A DNA stretch of 64,000 nucleotides from Nannocystis pusilla (GCF_026626665.1 NZ_JAPNKE010000002.1:2791204-2855203); one strand, 5' to 3'. Counted from the stretch's first letter, positions 27,080 through 36,765 are shown. The notes: generated by a model not told the origin, from the sequence alone. Numbers and translations are program-made.

Positions 27080-27636
27080 TCACATGTGCTGCAGCACGCG
27101 CGCCTTCTGCTGCGTGAACTCCTCGTCGGTGAGCAGCCCGGCGATCCGCAGCTCGTTCAGCTTCTCGATGCGGGCGATCACCTCGTCGACCGCGGCGGCG
27201 CTGCGGGCCGGAGACTCCTGTCCCGAGGGACCTGTCCCCGGGGCCATCTGGCCGGGAGGTTGGGTCCCGGGGGGTAGACGCCCGGGTAGACGTTCGCCGG
27301 GTACGCGTGGCCCTGGTGCGGATAGCCAGGGTGCGGGTACCCGGGCGGGTACTGCGAGAAGTTCGGCGGGTAATAGGCCGGCGCCGGCGGCAGCATGTTG
27401 ACGACCACGGGCGCGCCGCCCAGCGCGTTGTTGCCGTTGTAGCGCCGGTTGAACTCGTCGCGGTCCATCAGCGCGAGGATGATGAACTCGAAGAACGCGA
27501 TGATCGCCGGGATCAGCGTCCACGCGAACGCGAGGTAGACGATGCCCGCGCCTACTTGACCGAGGTAGAACTTGTGCGCTCCCCAGCCGCCGAACAGCGG
27601 GAAGGCCAGGATCGACGCGATGTTCTTGTCCTTCAT
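27080..27636 (-). CDS. TM2 and SHOCT domain protein (apparent 1-base deletion)
   Basis: About 185 residues after restoring one base in the CCCCCC run near 27262-27270. The N-terminus is a TM2 domain with two membrane helices (LAFPLFGGWGAHKFYLGQVG and AWTLIPAIIAFFEFIIL, then DRDEFNRRYN). A Tyr/Pro/Gly-rich linker follows, and the C-terminus is a SHOCT motif (IEKLNELRIAGLLTDEEFTQQKARVL). The ATG overlaps the stop of the upstream gene (ATGA). TM2 and SHOCT proteins are small membrane proteins of poorly known role. The linker includes a CTGTCC/GGGACCTGTCC repeat. Confidence 0.82.
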
Positions 27637-28256
27637 CCTTGCCCCTTCACCTCGCCCACTTGAGCTTGTCGCTCCGCCAGCGTGGGAGCCAGCACTGCGT
27701 CAGGATTGTCTGCCAAGGTGTACACCCACTCGCCGGTGTCGAGGCTGAGGTCCTCGACGACCTCGCCCTGCTCTTTCATGTGTACCAGCGTCGACACCAG
27801 CGCCACCTGAGTCCACTTGAGCTCACTCTTGATGCGCTCGAACGTCGTCGGGCCGGTCCCGCGCAGGATCGCCCGCACGCGCCGGCTGCGCTCGGCGATC
27901 ACCGAAGGATCGACGCGGGCCGGCAGCGCCGCGGGCCCCGACGAGCCCGGCGAGCTCGTCCGCTTGGCGAACGCCAGCACGGCGAGCCCGGCCCCGGCCG
28001 AGAACAACAGGTTGGTCAGCACGAGGCCGAGCACCGAGAACGGGAACAGGCCGAGAGTGATCGCGCCGAGAGCCATGCACGCCGCGCCGCTACCGAGCAG
28101 CACGCTCCACGGCGTCGCCACTTGGGTCACGTTGCGCGTCGCCAGGGCGGTCGAGAGCGGCACTGGCGCGACCTGAGGCACGACCCCGACCCCCGGCTGG
28201 ACGATCTGGACCCGGCCGTGCTCGACGACCAGGTCGACGACCTTCTGCGCGCTCAT
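27633..28256 (-). CDS. Membrane protein with C-terminal winged-helix-like region
   Basis: 207 residues. Two central hydrophobic segments (VLLGSGAACMALGAITLGLF and VLGLVLTNLLFSAGAGLAVLAF) are followed by a cytoplasmic-type domain, RVRAILRGTGPTTFERIKSELKWTQVALVSTLVHMKEQGEV, whose helix-turn-helix and wing pattern looks like an MarR/FaeA-type DNA-binding fold. It overlaps the TM2/SHOCT gene by 4 bp and begins 25 bp before (in coordinate terms, above) the PBP1A stop. Whether it binds DNA or senses the membrane is unknown. Confidence 0.72.
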   Translation of the reverse strand: MSAQKVVDLVVEHGRVQIVQPGVGVVPQVAPVPLSTALATRNVTQVATPWSVLLGSGAACMALGAITLGLFPFSVLGLVLTNLLFSAGAGLAVLAFAKRTSSPGSSGPAALPARVDPSVIAERSRRVRAILRGTGPTTFERIKSELKWTQVALVSTLVHMKEQGEVVEDLSLDTGEWVYTLADNPDAVLAPTLAERQAQVGEVKGQG

Positions 28257-28280
28257 GCTTCGTACAGTAGCATCAAGACT

Positions 28281-30704
28281 TCAACCTGGGTCGTCATGGA
28301 CGCTCGGGAGCCCGTTCTTGGGCTCTTCGGGCGCAGGCGCCTCGGCGGCAGGCGCGGCGTCGGCGTGCTCGTCGCCGTCCCCGTAGAGATCGAGGACCAC
28401 GTCGCCGGTCGGCAAGGCCGCGGGCTCCGCGGTCTCGATCGGCTCGGTCCCGGCGATGAAGTACTCCTCGAGCACGTCCTCGGGCTTGGCGTCGGCGGGC
28501 GCGAGGAGGCCGGTGCGACGGTCGATCGTGCGCACCTGCACCGACGCCGGCGGCACGAACGGCAGCGGCGGCTTGTCGGCCTCGGCGGCCTTCATCGCCG
28601 CGATCCAGATCGGCAGCGCCGCCTTGCCGCCGGTCTCGCCCTTGCCGATCTTCTTCGGCACGTCGAAGCCGACCCACGCGACCGCGACGTGGCGCGGCGT
28701 GTACCCCGCGTACCACGCGTCGCGGTGCTCGGCCGAGGTCCCCGTCTTGCCGGCCGAGGGCCGACCCAGCGCGCGCGCGGCCTTGGCGGTGCCCTCCTCC
28801 ACCACGCTCGTCATCATCGAGGTGAGGATGAAGACGATGTCGTCGCGCAGCGCCTGCTGGGGCGCGCGCTCCGGCGTCCACGCCGGCTCTCCGGGGATCT
28901 CGATCTTGCGGATCACCGTCGGCTCGAGCTGCGAGCCGCCGCGCGCGAGCGTGAGGTAGCCGGACAGCACGTCGAGCGGGGTCAGCTCGCTGACGCCGAG
29001 CGCGAGCGCGAGGTTGCTCGCCAGCTCGCCGCGGATGCCCGCCGCTCGCGCGAAAGTGTGAGCGGCCTCGAAGCCGATCGCGTCGAGCAGCTTGATCGCG
29101 ATCGTGTTGACCGAGTGCGTCAGCGCGACGCGCAGGCGGATGTCGCCGCGGTACTCGTCGGCCTCGAAGTTGGTCGGCCGCCACTTCTCGTAGATCTCGG
29201 GCGAGTCGTTGACGATCGTCGCCGCCGTGTACTTCTCGGTCGCCAGCGCCGCGCCGTACACGAACGGCTTGAACGACGAGCCCGGCTGGCGCTTGGCCGC
29301 CGTCGCGCGGTTGAAGTCGCCGCGCTGGTAGTTCTCGCCGCCGACCATCGCCAGCACCTCGCCGGTGTCGACGGCGGCCACCAGCACGGCCGCTTGCGGG
29401 CCCGAGCCGATCTCGCCGTGCGCCGGCTGGTCGGCGGTGGGCAGCGACACGATGCGCACCATCGCCACCCCGGTGGGCGGGAACTGCTCGTCCATCGACA
29501 GCTTCGGATCGTCGTAGCGCGTGCCCTCCGGGACCCGCACCAGCACGCGGTTGTCGCCGACCAGCACCACGAACGAGTCGGCCGGAGTGCTCGCCTCGCG
29601 CGGCTGGATCAGCCCGGGCAGCACCGCGCCGACCTGCAGCGGGACCTTGCCCTTCTCGAGCACCTTGGCCTGCTGCTTCTCCGGCGTCGGCTTGATCTTG
29701 TGGCCGTAGCCCTGGCGGCGATCGAGCGCGACGAGCCCCTCCATCAGCCCCTTGTGGGCCTCGGCCTGCAGCTTGAGGTCGACCGTGGTCGTCACGGTCG
29801 CGCCGAGGCGATCGAGCCGCTCCTGACCGTACGTGGCGATCAATCGCTCCCGCGCCGCGTCGACGAACTCCTGCGCGCCGACGACCACCACCGCGTCCTG
29901 CGTCTGCGGGCTCAGCTCGAGCGGCCCCTGGATGAACTTGTCGGCCTCGAGCGGCTGAATCCACCCGTGCCGCACCATCTGGTTCAGCACGTAGACCTGG
30001 CGCTCCTTCGAGCGCTGCGGGTCCTTGAGCGGCGACGACTTGCCGGGCGCCTTCGGCAGCGAGGCCAGCAGCGCGGCCTGGCCGATGTTGATGTCGCGGA
30101 CGCTCTTGCCGAAGTAGAAGCGGCTGGCCTCCTCGATGCCGTAGCGGCCGTGGCCGAAGTAGATCTCGTTGAGGTACAGCTCGAGGATCTCGCGCTTGCT
30201 GAGCGCGCGCTCGAGCCGACGGGCCAGCAAGATCTCCTGGATCTTGCGCTCGAAGGTCCGCTCGGGCGACAGCAGGAAGTTCTTCACCACCTGCTGCGTG
30301 ATCGTCGACGCGCCCTGGCGGATCTCGCCGGCCTCGATGTTGCTCAGCATGGCCCGCACCATGCCGAGGTAGTCCATGCCCTCGTGGTTGTAGAAGTCGG
30401 CGTCCTCGGCGGCGAGGAACGCGTTCTCGACGTGGGCCGGGATGTCCTCGTAGCCGACGAGCGTGCGCCGCTCGCTGAAGATCTCGCCGATCACCACGCC
30501 GTCGCGCGAGACGATGCGGGTGACCTGCGGCGGCCGGTAGTCGCGGATCGCGGCGACGTCGATGCCCTCGATCCCGCGGCCGTAGTACCAGAACACGCCG
30601 GCCACCGTGCCTGCCCCGAGGACCATGCCGGTCCCGGCCAGGCCGAGGCACCACAGCCCGATCTTTCGCAGGCGCGAGCGACCTGTCCGCGGCGCGTCGT
30701 TCAC
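28281..30704 (-). CDS. mrcA: Penicillin-binding protein 1A, bifunctional transglycosylase/transpeptidase
   Basis: 807 residues. One N-terminal membrane helix, a GT51 glycosyltransferase domain (catalytic Glu in AAEDADFYNHEG, then RQGASTITQQVVKNFLLSPERT and LYLNEIYFGHGRYGIEEAS), a linker domain, and a transpeptidase domain with all three motifs: SSFK (acyl-ester serine), SVN and KTGT. It polymerises and cross-links peptidoglycan at the outer face of the inner membrane. The C-terminal tail is acidic and low-complexity. A second GT51 protein is encoded about 1.7 kb upstream on the same strand. Confidence 0.96.
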   Translation of the reverse strand: MNDAPRTGRSRLRKIGLWCLGLAGTGMVLGAGTVAGVFWYYGRGIEGIDVAAIRDYRPPQVTRIVSRDGVVIGEIFSERRTLVGYEDIPAHVENAFLAAEDADFYNHEGMDYLGMVRAMLSNIEAGEIRQGASTITQQVVKNFLLSPERTFERKIQEILLARRLERALSKREILELYLNEIYFGHGRYGIEEASRFYFGKSVRDINIGQAALLASLPKAPGKSSPLKDPQRSKERQVYVLNQMVRHGWIQPLEADKFIQGPLELSPQTQDAVVVVGAQEFVDAARERLIATYGQERLDRLGATVTTTVDLKLQAEAHKGLMEGLVALDRRQGYGHKIKPTPEKQQAKVLEKGKVPLQVGAVLPGLIQPREASTPADSFVVLVGDNRVLVRVPEGTRYDDPKLSMDEQFPPTGVAMVRIVSLPTADQPAHGEIGSGPQAAVLVAAVDTGEVLAMVGGENYQRGDFNRATAAKRQPGSSFKPFVYGAALATEKYTAATIVNDSPEIYEKWRPTNFEADEYRGDIRLRVALTHSVNTIAIKLLDAIGFEAAHTFARAAGIRGELASNLALALGVSELTPLDVLSGYLTLARGGSQLEPTVIRKIEIPGEPAWTPERAPQQALRDDIVFILTSMMTSVVEEGTAKAARALGRPSAGKTGTSAEHRDAWYAGYTPRHVAVAWVGFDVPKKIGKGETGGKAALPIWIAAMKAAEADKPPLPFVPPASVQVRTIDRRTGLLAPADAKPEDVLEEYFIAGTEPIETAEPAALPTGDVVLDLYGDGDEHADAAPAAEAPAPEEPKNGLPSVHDDPG

Positions 30705-30903
30705 GGCGTACTCCTCCTGTCGCCTAGTACTCCTGCGCCCTGGCGCCTGATTCCGGACATCGAACTCGGCAAGGTTCCAAACACGACGCCCGTCGCCCTG
30801 TCAATCTCCCGGCGCGTTCGCCTCCGCAACGCCGATTCGCACCCGTCGGCGTGGGCTCCGCCAGCGCCCCGGCGCGCCCCGCCCCGGCCGGGCGCAGGCG
30901 AGT

Positions 30904-30938
30904 ACCTGTCTGATGGGTCAGTAGCGAAGGGACATGTC
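30904..30938. repeat. Repeats TACCTGTCTG and GGGACATGTCATG
   Basis: A repeat pair lying just downstream of the stop of the beta-barrel gene on the minus strand, within the 238-bp gap before PBP1A. The remainder of this gap shows nothing else. Confidence 0.6.
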
Positions 30939-30942
30939 ATGA

Positions 30943-32424
30943 TCACCAGCCGAACTTGCCCGCGACTCCGAGGAGCATGAGTCCCCCGCCCCCGACGAAC
31001 CCGCCGGCGGGCTGACGCGCCGCGGCCGTCTCTCCGGGCGCGCGGCGGACCTGGTACTGGAACCCGGCCTGGGCGAACACGTCGAGCCAGCGCAGCACCG
31101 GGACGTTGAGGTCGAAGCGGGCCAGGCTGCCCGCGGGATCGATGATGTCGAACCCGAGCTTGCCGCGGTGCGCGTGCAGCAGCGACAGCTGCACGACCTC
31201 GAGGTCGATGCCGAGCCGCGTCTCCCAGGTGTGCCCGAGCGGGCCCGGCCGGTAGCGGTAGCCGGTCTCGAAGAAGGCGCCGTCGTCGTGCGCGAAGCGG
31301 ATCGCGCCGTAGCCGCCCACGCCGCTGAGGTCGTTCTGCAACACGAAGCTGTACTTCGGCAGCGCGGTGGTCGCGAAGTCGGGCGGCAGGTCGCCCGGAT
31401 AGGCGACGAACTGCGCCTGCATGCGCTGCATCGTGTAGAAGACGTCGAAGTAGGTCGGGTCGTAGCCGCGGTCGCCCACCGTCAGCTCGGCGACCACGCC
31501 CAGGCGCGCGCGGCGGCGACGGCCGAGGATGAACTCGGTGTCGAGCCCGAGGTGCATGCCCTTGCCGAGCCCAGGCATGAGGTTGAGGTCGAGGTACGGC
31601 GTGACGAGGAAGCGCCAGCGATCGGTCCAGCGGTAGCTGAGATCGAGGCCCATCGCCATTGCCCCGAGCGATCCCGAGGTCTGCAGCCGGTTCTTGCTGT
31701 CGACCGTCAGCGCGTCGGCGCGACCGTCCCACGGCACCAGAGTGCGCGGCGCGTACGGATCGCCGAACACCGAGAAGCCGAGCGCCGCGCCGGCCCAGTC
31801 GGCCGCGATGCGCGTGCCGAAGATCTGCTGGCCCGCGAGGTCGCCGGCGACGAACGCGATCTCGGCGCCCGCGGGGTGCTCGAGCAAGAGGCCCTCGATG
31901 CGCGCGTCGAGGTCGACGCCGCTGCGCCGACGATCGAGGTCGAGGCTGTTGGCGTAGCCGCGGACCATGCTGCCGTGCCCGACCTGCACGCGCTGGAGGT
32001 CGCCGACGCGCAGGTCGATCAGCACCCGACCCTCGCGCCCGAACACGTAGTCGCCGCTGTACTGCAGCCGCTGCAGGATCGCCAGGTAGTCGCCCGCCTC
32101 GTCCCACTCGGTGTTGCGGACCACCGGCCCCTGCTCGGGATCGCGGTCGTACATGCGGATGTGGACCGGCGCGCCGAGGCGCAGCTGCACCGGCGCGATG
32201 TCCCGGAGGTCGAGGCCGAACGACGGCTCGGCGCTGAAGATCGGGTCCTCGGCGACGAACCCGAAGCCGGCGCCGAAGCGGATGTCGCCGTGGACCTTGC
32301 GCACCTGGTACTCCGGCGGACGCGGGCTCGCGTCCGCCTCGATCAGCACCTCCTGCGCCGAGGCACGAGCTGTCCACAAGGACATGCCTGCAAAGACAGC
32401 TAGTTTGAGGCCGCGACGGATCAT
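30943..32424 (-). CDS. Outer-membrane beta-barrel protein next to the GT51 fusion gene
   Basis: 493 residues from an ATG that overlaps the stop of the preceding gene (ATGA). The signal peptide LAVFAGMSLWTARASAQ is encoded by a cluster of dispersed repeats (32369-32400). The mature protein has many amphipathic strands with aromatic ends (FGAGFGFVAEDPIFSAEPSF, AMAMGLDLSYRWTDRWRFLV, YGAIRFAHDDGAFFETGYRYR) and ends GVAGKFGW, as expected of an outer-membrane barrel. Translation coupling to the AsmA-like/GT51 gene suggests a joint envelope-biogenesis role. No known family recognised. Confidence 0.78.
   Translation of the reverse strand: MIRRGLKLAVFAGMSLWTARASAQEVLIEADASPRPPEYQVRKVHGDIRFGAGFGFVAEDPIFSAEPSFGLDLRDIAPVQLRLGAPVHIRMYDRDPEQGPVVRNTEWDEAGDYLAILQRLQYSGDYVFGREGRVLIDLRVGDLQRVQVGHGSMVRGYANSLDLDRRRSGVDLDARIEGLLLEHPAGAEIAFVAGDLAGQQIFGTRIAADWAGAALGFSVFGDPYAPRTLVPWDGRADALTVDSKNRLQTSGSLGAMAMGLDLSYRWTDRWRFLVTPYLDLNLMPGLGKGMHLGLDTEFILGRRRRARLGVVAELTVGDRGYDPTYFDVFYTMQRMQAQFVAYPGDLPPDFATTALPKYSFVLQNDLSGVGGYGAIRFAHDDGAFFETGYRYRPGPLGHTWETRLGIDLEVVQLSLLHAHRGKLGFDIIDPAGSLARFDLNVPVLRWLDVFAQAGFQYQVRRAPGETAAARQPAGGFVGGGGLMLLGVAGKFGW
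32369..32400. repeat. Repeat cluster encoding a signal peptide
   Basis: On the plus strand GCTGTCC-ACAA-GGACATG is followed by CCTGCAAAGACAGC. On the minus strand it is read in frame as the hydrophobic core of the signal peptide of the beta-barrel protein (VFAGMSLWTAR). Confidence 0.8.
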
Positions 32425-34816
32425 GGCTGTCGCCTCGCCGGGCGGCCCTCGTCGCCCTCGTCCAGGCCGCCGATGACCTCGAGCGTGGCGTCCTCGAAGC
32501 CGGCCTTCGGCCCGCGCGGCTTCGGCTTGCCGCCGGTGGCGGTGGCCAGCGGCTCGGCGTCGATCGACAGGTCGACGATGTCCTGCCCGTCGTCGAGCAG
32601 ACCGGTCAGCGAGCGCTGCTGGGCCGACGCGGCCAGCAGTCGCTCGACCTCGGCCATGCACTCCCTCTTGCTCGCCAGCTCGGTCGCGTCGAACACCACC
32701 CCCTCGTCCTTCCACTGTTCGAACGTCTCGGGGTCGAGGCGCCCGCGGCCGTGCATGATCGCCAGCAGCCGCTTCAGCTTGGCCTGAAACGCCGGCGAAG
32801 GGGCGCCCTCGCAGTAGTGGACGTGGCGGCGCACCGGGCTCGGAAGCATCAGCGCGAGGTAGGCGGCCTCGGGCGGCGTGAGGTCGACCGGCGCCTTGGC
32901 GAAGTAGTGCGAGGCCGCGCGGGTGATGCCGTACACCCCGGGTCCGAACTCGATCACGTTGAGGTAGAGCTCCAGGATCCGGTTCTTCGTCAGCGACTGC
33001 TCGACGTACCAGGTCAGGAACACCTCCTGCATCTTGCGCGACAGCGTGCGCTCGTGGCTGAGCAGCACGTTCTTGACCATCTGCATCGTGATCGTCGACG
33101 CGCCCAGGCGGACCCTGCCGGCCTCGAGGTTGCTGCGCAGCGCGGCGCGGAACTGCGAGGTGATGAAGCCCTTGTGCTTCCAGAACCCGCCGTCCTCGGT
33201 CGTCATCACCGCCGCCAGCATGTACGGCGAGATCTGGTCGAGCGGCGTGTAGTCGGGCGAGCCCTCGCTGACATCGACCGAGCGCTCGGTGCCGTCGCGC
33301 ATGACGACTCGGTGCAGGAGCGGCCCGTTGAGCCGCGTCGCCGACACCAGCTTCGGCACCTTGACCGGTCTGCACGTCTCCGGCTTGAGCTTGGCCGTGA
33401 GCACCAGCGCGTCGAGGTCGCGGAAGTCGATGTCGGCGCTGATCTCGAACTCGAAGTCGCCCTTGAGCTGGAAGCCCTGGAGGCTCGGCACCAGCTCCGC
33501 CGGGATCGCGTTCAGGAACTCCTGACAGCGGACCTTCGGCATCGTCAGGTCGGCCCGGTAGTGACGCGCGGCCGGATCGTCGGCATGGACGAACTCGCCG
33601 GACAGCGTCAGCTTGACCGGCCCGCGCTGCAACGTCGCCTGCTCGATCTTCACCACCCGCTCGCGTGGATCCACGTCGGCCGCCAGCCCGAGCGAGAACC
33701 CGAGGCCGCGGACCGGCTGGCGCGCCAGCAGCGGGTGGTCGACGTTGAGCCCCGCGATCTCGAGATCGCCGACGACGTTGGCCTTGCCCTCGGCGAACGC
33801 GACCTTGAGATCGCCGCCGATCGTCGCCGACTCCGACTCGATGACCGGCAGGCGCGCGAGCACGTCGGGGACGCGCCCGAGCTTGAACGCGTCCATGTTG
33901 AGGTTCACCGTGCCGTCCGACAGGTCGCGGGCCACGTCGCCCGTGAGCGCCCACAGCGGCGCCGAAGCATCGTGCTCCTCGTCACCCGTGACCTCGTCGG
34001 AGAAGCCGCCGGCCAGATCGACCCGCACCCGGCTCGCCGAGGCGTCGGCGAGCGTCACGTCGCCGCGGATCTCGGCGACCGCGATCTGCGGAGTGATCGC
34101 CGTCGCGGCCCGCTCGACCGCGATCGTCAGGGGGAACGTGCTGTCTGTCCCTTGCGACAGGTCGAGGTTCGTCGCCAGCGCGGCCGCTCGCAGCGCCCGC
34201 TCGCCGACCGAGACCTCGACGTCCGCCAGCTTGAGCGCGGCTGCCCGATCGGTCAGCTGCACCTCGGCCGCGGCCACGCCGCGCAGCGTCAGCGCACGGC
34301 CGCCGAGGTCGTCGCGGAGGTCGAGCTGCAGCCGCTCGAGGGTCGCCTTCGGCGGCACCAGCTTGACCCGGCCCTCGCCGCCTTCGCGGCGCGTCGACAG
34401 CCGCGCGCGCAGGTCCCGGGCGTAGTCGCGGAGCGTGCCCCCGTCGCCCGTGAGCCGCCCGCCCACGGCCCGCACGCGTTCGACGACGACCTGCCCCGAC
34501 CACAGGGCATCGCCGTCGATGCCGATGTCGATGCGATCGACGGTGAGCGCCGCGTCGGGCCCGAACGTCAGCGTGACGCCCTCGACCACGACGCTGTCGA
34601 AGTCGACCATGTCGAGCCGCGAGATCGTCACGGGCACCCCGGCGATCTTCTGCAGGCGTTCGAGCGCCTGCTCGTGCACCCAGCCGTCACCCCAACGTGG
34701 GAACGTCGCCGCCGCGACGGCGAGGCCGCCGAGGACCAGCACACCGAGCGAGCCGCCGATGAGCGCGACGCGGCGCCAGCGGGGCCTCGGGCTCTTCGTG
34801 GGCTCAGGGGGGTCAT
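32421..34816 (-). CDS. AsmA-like protein fused to a GT51 transglycosylase domain (apparent 1-base deletion at start)
   Basis: About 798 residues. The ATG at 34816 reads correctly (MTPPEPTKSPRPRWRR) if one C is added to the run beside it; the database-style start at 34940 is not protein-like. After one membrane helix (VALIGGSLGVLVLGGLAVA) comes a region of about 500 residues resembling AsmA/DUF3971-type envelope proteins (DIGIDGDALWSGQVVVERVRA). Next is a GT51 domain with the catalytic Glu in TTEDGGFWKHKG, RLGASTITMQMVKNVLLSHERTL and LYLNVIEFGPGVYGI. No transpeptidase motifs are present, so it should polymerise glycan only. DLSQGTD in the middle is a repeat insertion. Confidence 0.82.
34141..34160. 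repeat. In-gene repeat read as DLSQGTD
   Basis: CTGTCTGTCCCTTGCGACAG lies within the AsmA-like part. On the coding (minus) strand it is read as DLSQGTD, almost identical to DLSQETD made by another copy in the DUF4175 gene at 37757. Confidence 0.8.
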
Positions 34817-34955
34817 GGCCGGACTCGCCGGGGCGGCGAAAAGGCGGCTCAGAGTACCGCCCGCCCGCGCTCCGAGCAAACGAGCAGACGCCGCGGAGCG
34901 CGGTGACGCCCCCTGTTCGGAGGCGGACTCGCGCGGTCACGCGGCGCCGGTCGCT

Positions 34956-35465
34956 TCAGCTCGGCTGCTTGCCACACTGGATGGCGAAGAAGATCTTGCC
35001 CTCGAGGTGGCGCACGCCGCCGACCAGGAGCAGGCCGTTGTCGTCGATCGCGTAATCGGTGTCGACGAGCGGCGCGTCGCGCCCGGGCGCGAGCAGGTTG
35101 GCGTGCAGCTTGAGCTTGCTGTTGACCTCGCCGAGCAGGCTGAGCTTGAGCTGGAAGCCCGACTTGAGCGCCGCGAGCCCCGGCTTGTCGACGCCGAGGC
35201 GCAGCGCCTTGGTCTCGAGCAGGCGGAAGCCCTTGAACGCCGCGAACGAGTCGTCGTGCAGCTGCTCCTCGAGGAACTTGAGCTCCGCGGGGATGATGCC
35301 GTCGCCGTCCTTCTGGACCAGGAACGCGGTGACCTTGCACGCGACGGTCTTGACCTCGGCGTGCGCCACGTTCGGCACGAGGTAGGCGCTCCCGACAACG
35401 CCGGGGAGCAGGACGGCAACGACGGACGTGGCCAACAGCCGCTTCGTGGTCGACTTGTACATCAT
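34956..35465 (-). CDS. Secreted hypothetical protein downstream of an anti-sigma gene
   Basis: 169 residues with a signal peptide (LLATSVVAVLLPGVVGSAYLVPNVAHA). The mature part is a mixed helix/strand domain with two cysteines (VACKVT and AIQCGK) and the repeated pattern FKGFRLLETKALRLG / LKSGFQLKLSLLGEVNSKLKLHANLL. The start codon overlaps the stop of the anti-sigma gene, so sigma factor, anti-sigma factor and this protein form one operon. The layout suggests that it is a sensor, a partner or a target of the stress pathway. No family is recognised. Confidence 0.75.
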   Translation of the reverse strand: MMYKSTTKRLLATSVVAVLLPGVVGSAYLVPNVAHAEVKTVACKVTAFLVQKDGDGIIPAELKFLEEQLHDDSFAAFKGFRLLETKALRLGVDKPGLAALKSGFQLKLSLLGEVNSKLKLHANLLAPGRDAPLVDTDYAIDDNGLLLVGGVRHLEGKIFFAIQCGKQPS

Positions 35466-36106
35466 AAGGAACGCTCACTGCTGCTAGGGTCGTCGTCGGA
35501 GATCCAGATCACCGTGGTCGTGTTGCGCTTGCCCTCGATCTCGCTGATGCGTCCCGACTTGACGCCCCAATCGATCCGCTGAATGTGCGCCGGCCCGCCG
35601 TTCGGCTCGGGCAGCACGACCTCGTGCTCCTCGGCCGCCGGCTTCGAGCTGTCCGCAAGGACAGGCTGTTCGGGCGCCGCCTTCGTCGCTACAGTCGGCG
35701 CCGTGTCCGCCGGACCGTCGACGGCGCCGCGCCCGCTCCACAGCACTGCCACCACTCCGGCCACCGCCGCCGCCGACGCCACCGGCACGAACACGGGGCG
35801 CAACGCCCCGCGCAGCCGCGCCCACAGCGACGGCGCCGGCTCAGGCGCCTTCTGCAAACGGAGATCTCGGTCGAGGGTGCGCTCGATCTCGTCCCAGATC
35901 TGTTCGAACCGCGCCTCCGGCACCTTGGCCGCCTCGGCCTCGAAGCCGGCGACCACGGCGCCCTGAAGCGCCTTCAACCCGGCGAGGTAGGCGCTGGCCT
36001 CCGGGTTGGTCATGAGCAGCCGCTCGACTTCGGCGCGCTCCGGCGCTGAAAGCTCGTCGTCGAGGAAGGCGTTGAGTTGCTGCGGGTCGAAGTGCGGCTC
36101 GGTCAT
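35462..36106 (-). CDS. Membrane anti-sigma factor
   Basis: 214 residues. The N-terminal cytoplasmic domain has the anti-sigma signature [21 protein letters not shown] but lacks the zinc-binding His/Cys motif of ZAS proteins. One membrane helix ([19 protein letters not shown]) follows, then an extracytoplasmic tail ending in [11 protein letters not shown], a sequence often seen at the end of such proteins in myxobacteria. It overlaps the sigma gene by 4 bp (ATGA). It would hold the sigma factor inactive until an envelope signal. The repeat CTGTCC-GCAA-GGACAG at 35649-35664 lies inside its tail. Confidence 0.85.
   Translation of the reverse strand: MTEPHFDPQQLNAFLDDELSAPERAEVERLLMTNPEASAYLAGLKALQGAVVAGFEAEAAKVPEARFEQIWDEIERTLDRDLRLQKAPEPAPSLWARLRGALRPVFVPVASAAAVAGVVAVLWSGRGAVDGPADTAPTVATKAAPEQPVLADSSKPAAEEHEVVLPEPNGGPAHIQRIDWGVKSGRISEIEGKRNTTTVIWISDDDPSSSERSL
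35649..35664. repeat. In-gene CTGTCC-GCAA-GGACAG repeat
   Basis: A perfect inverted repeat inside the anti-sigma gene (read as PVLADSS). It fits CTGT-N8-ACAG, the spacing of an E. coli-type LexA box, though its place in mid-gene argues against an operator. Confidence 0.85.
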
Positions 36107-36765
36107 GGCAGCATGGCTTGTGGTGCTGGGACGCGCTCAGCGTCGGAATCTTCATCGGTCCCGGGCGGCCCGCTCGGGACGTAGCCCAGCCGCTCGGTGA
36201 GGAGGCGCTGCATGTTGCGCCGGGCGTGGAAGAGCCGGCTCATGATCGTGCCCTTCGAGCAGCCCATCGTGCGCGCCATCTCTTCGTAGGACATGCCCTG
36301 GAGCTCGCGCATCACGATCACGGCGCGGTGCTTGTCACTGAGGTGCTGGAGCCCGTCCTGCACGGCCTCCAGGATCTCCCGCCGCTGCACCAGACTGGCG
36401 GGATCGCCGAGCGGCGACGGCGGTACGTACGCAGTGTCACCGTCGTCGTCGTGACGCAACCCGTCGTCGAACTCCAGCTCCTTGTGGCGCCGGTTCTTGC
36501 GGATGTGGTCGATGCAGAGGTTGGTGACGATCCGGTACAGCCACGTGTAGAAGCTCGAGTTGCCCTCGAAATTGTGGAGGTACCGGTGAACCTTGATGAA
36601 GCTCTCCTGCACGACGTCGAGCGCGTCTTCCGGGTTGCGCAGGAACCCGTACGCGATCGAGTAGACCTTGCGCTGGTAGCGCTGCGTCAGGAGGCGGAAA
36701 GCTTGCCGGTCGCCCTGGCGACACGCTTCGACCAGGGCTTGGTCGTCGGCTTCTGGAGGAACCAC
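36103..36765 (-). CDS. ECF RNA polymerase sigma factor (sigma-E type)
   Basis: 220 residues from a GTG with a GAAGGA ribosome site. Region 2 includes [32 protein letters not shown] and [18 protein letters not shown]. Region 4 is [45 protein letters not shown] with a clear helix-turn-helix. The first gene of an operon with the membrane anti-sigma factor, so it probably answers envelope stress and may activate its own promoter in the 149-bp divergent gap. No consensus -35/-10 pair stands out there. Confidence 0.94.
   Translation of the reverse strand: MVPPEADDQALVEACRQGDRQAFRLLTQRYQRKVYSIAYGFLRNPEDALDVVQESFIKVHRYLHNFEGNSSFYTWLYRIVTNLCIDHIRKNRRHKELEFDDGLRHDDDGDTAYVPPSPLGDPASLVQRREILEAVQDGLQHLSDKHRAVIVMRELQGMSYEEMARTMGCSKGTIMSRLFHARRNMQRLLTERLGYVPSGPPGTDEDSDAERVPAPQAMLP

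Noticed and set aside
27639..30980. A 1113-codon open frame on the plus strand opposite PBP1A
   Set aside because: It is the complement of the PBP1A gene; it has no motif and an extreme Arg/Leu/Val/Asp composition.
25822..35664. LexA operator sites (CTGT-N8-ACAG)
   Set aside because: The copies lie inside coding regions and vary widely in the inner bases; no SOS gene is attached to the clean copies, and no lexA is in the window.
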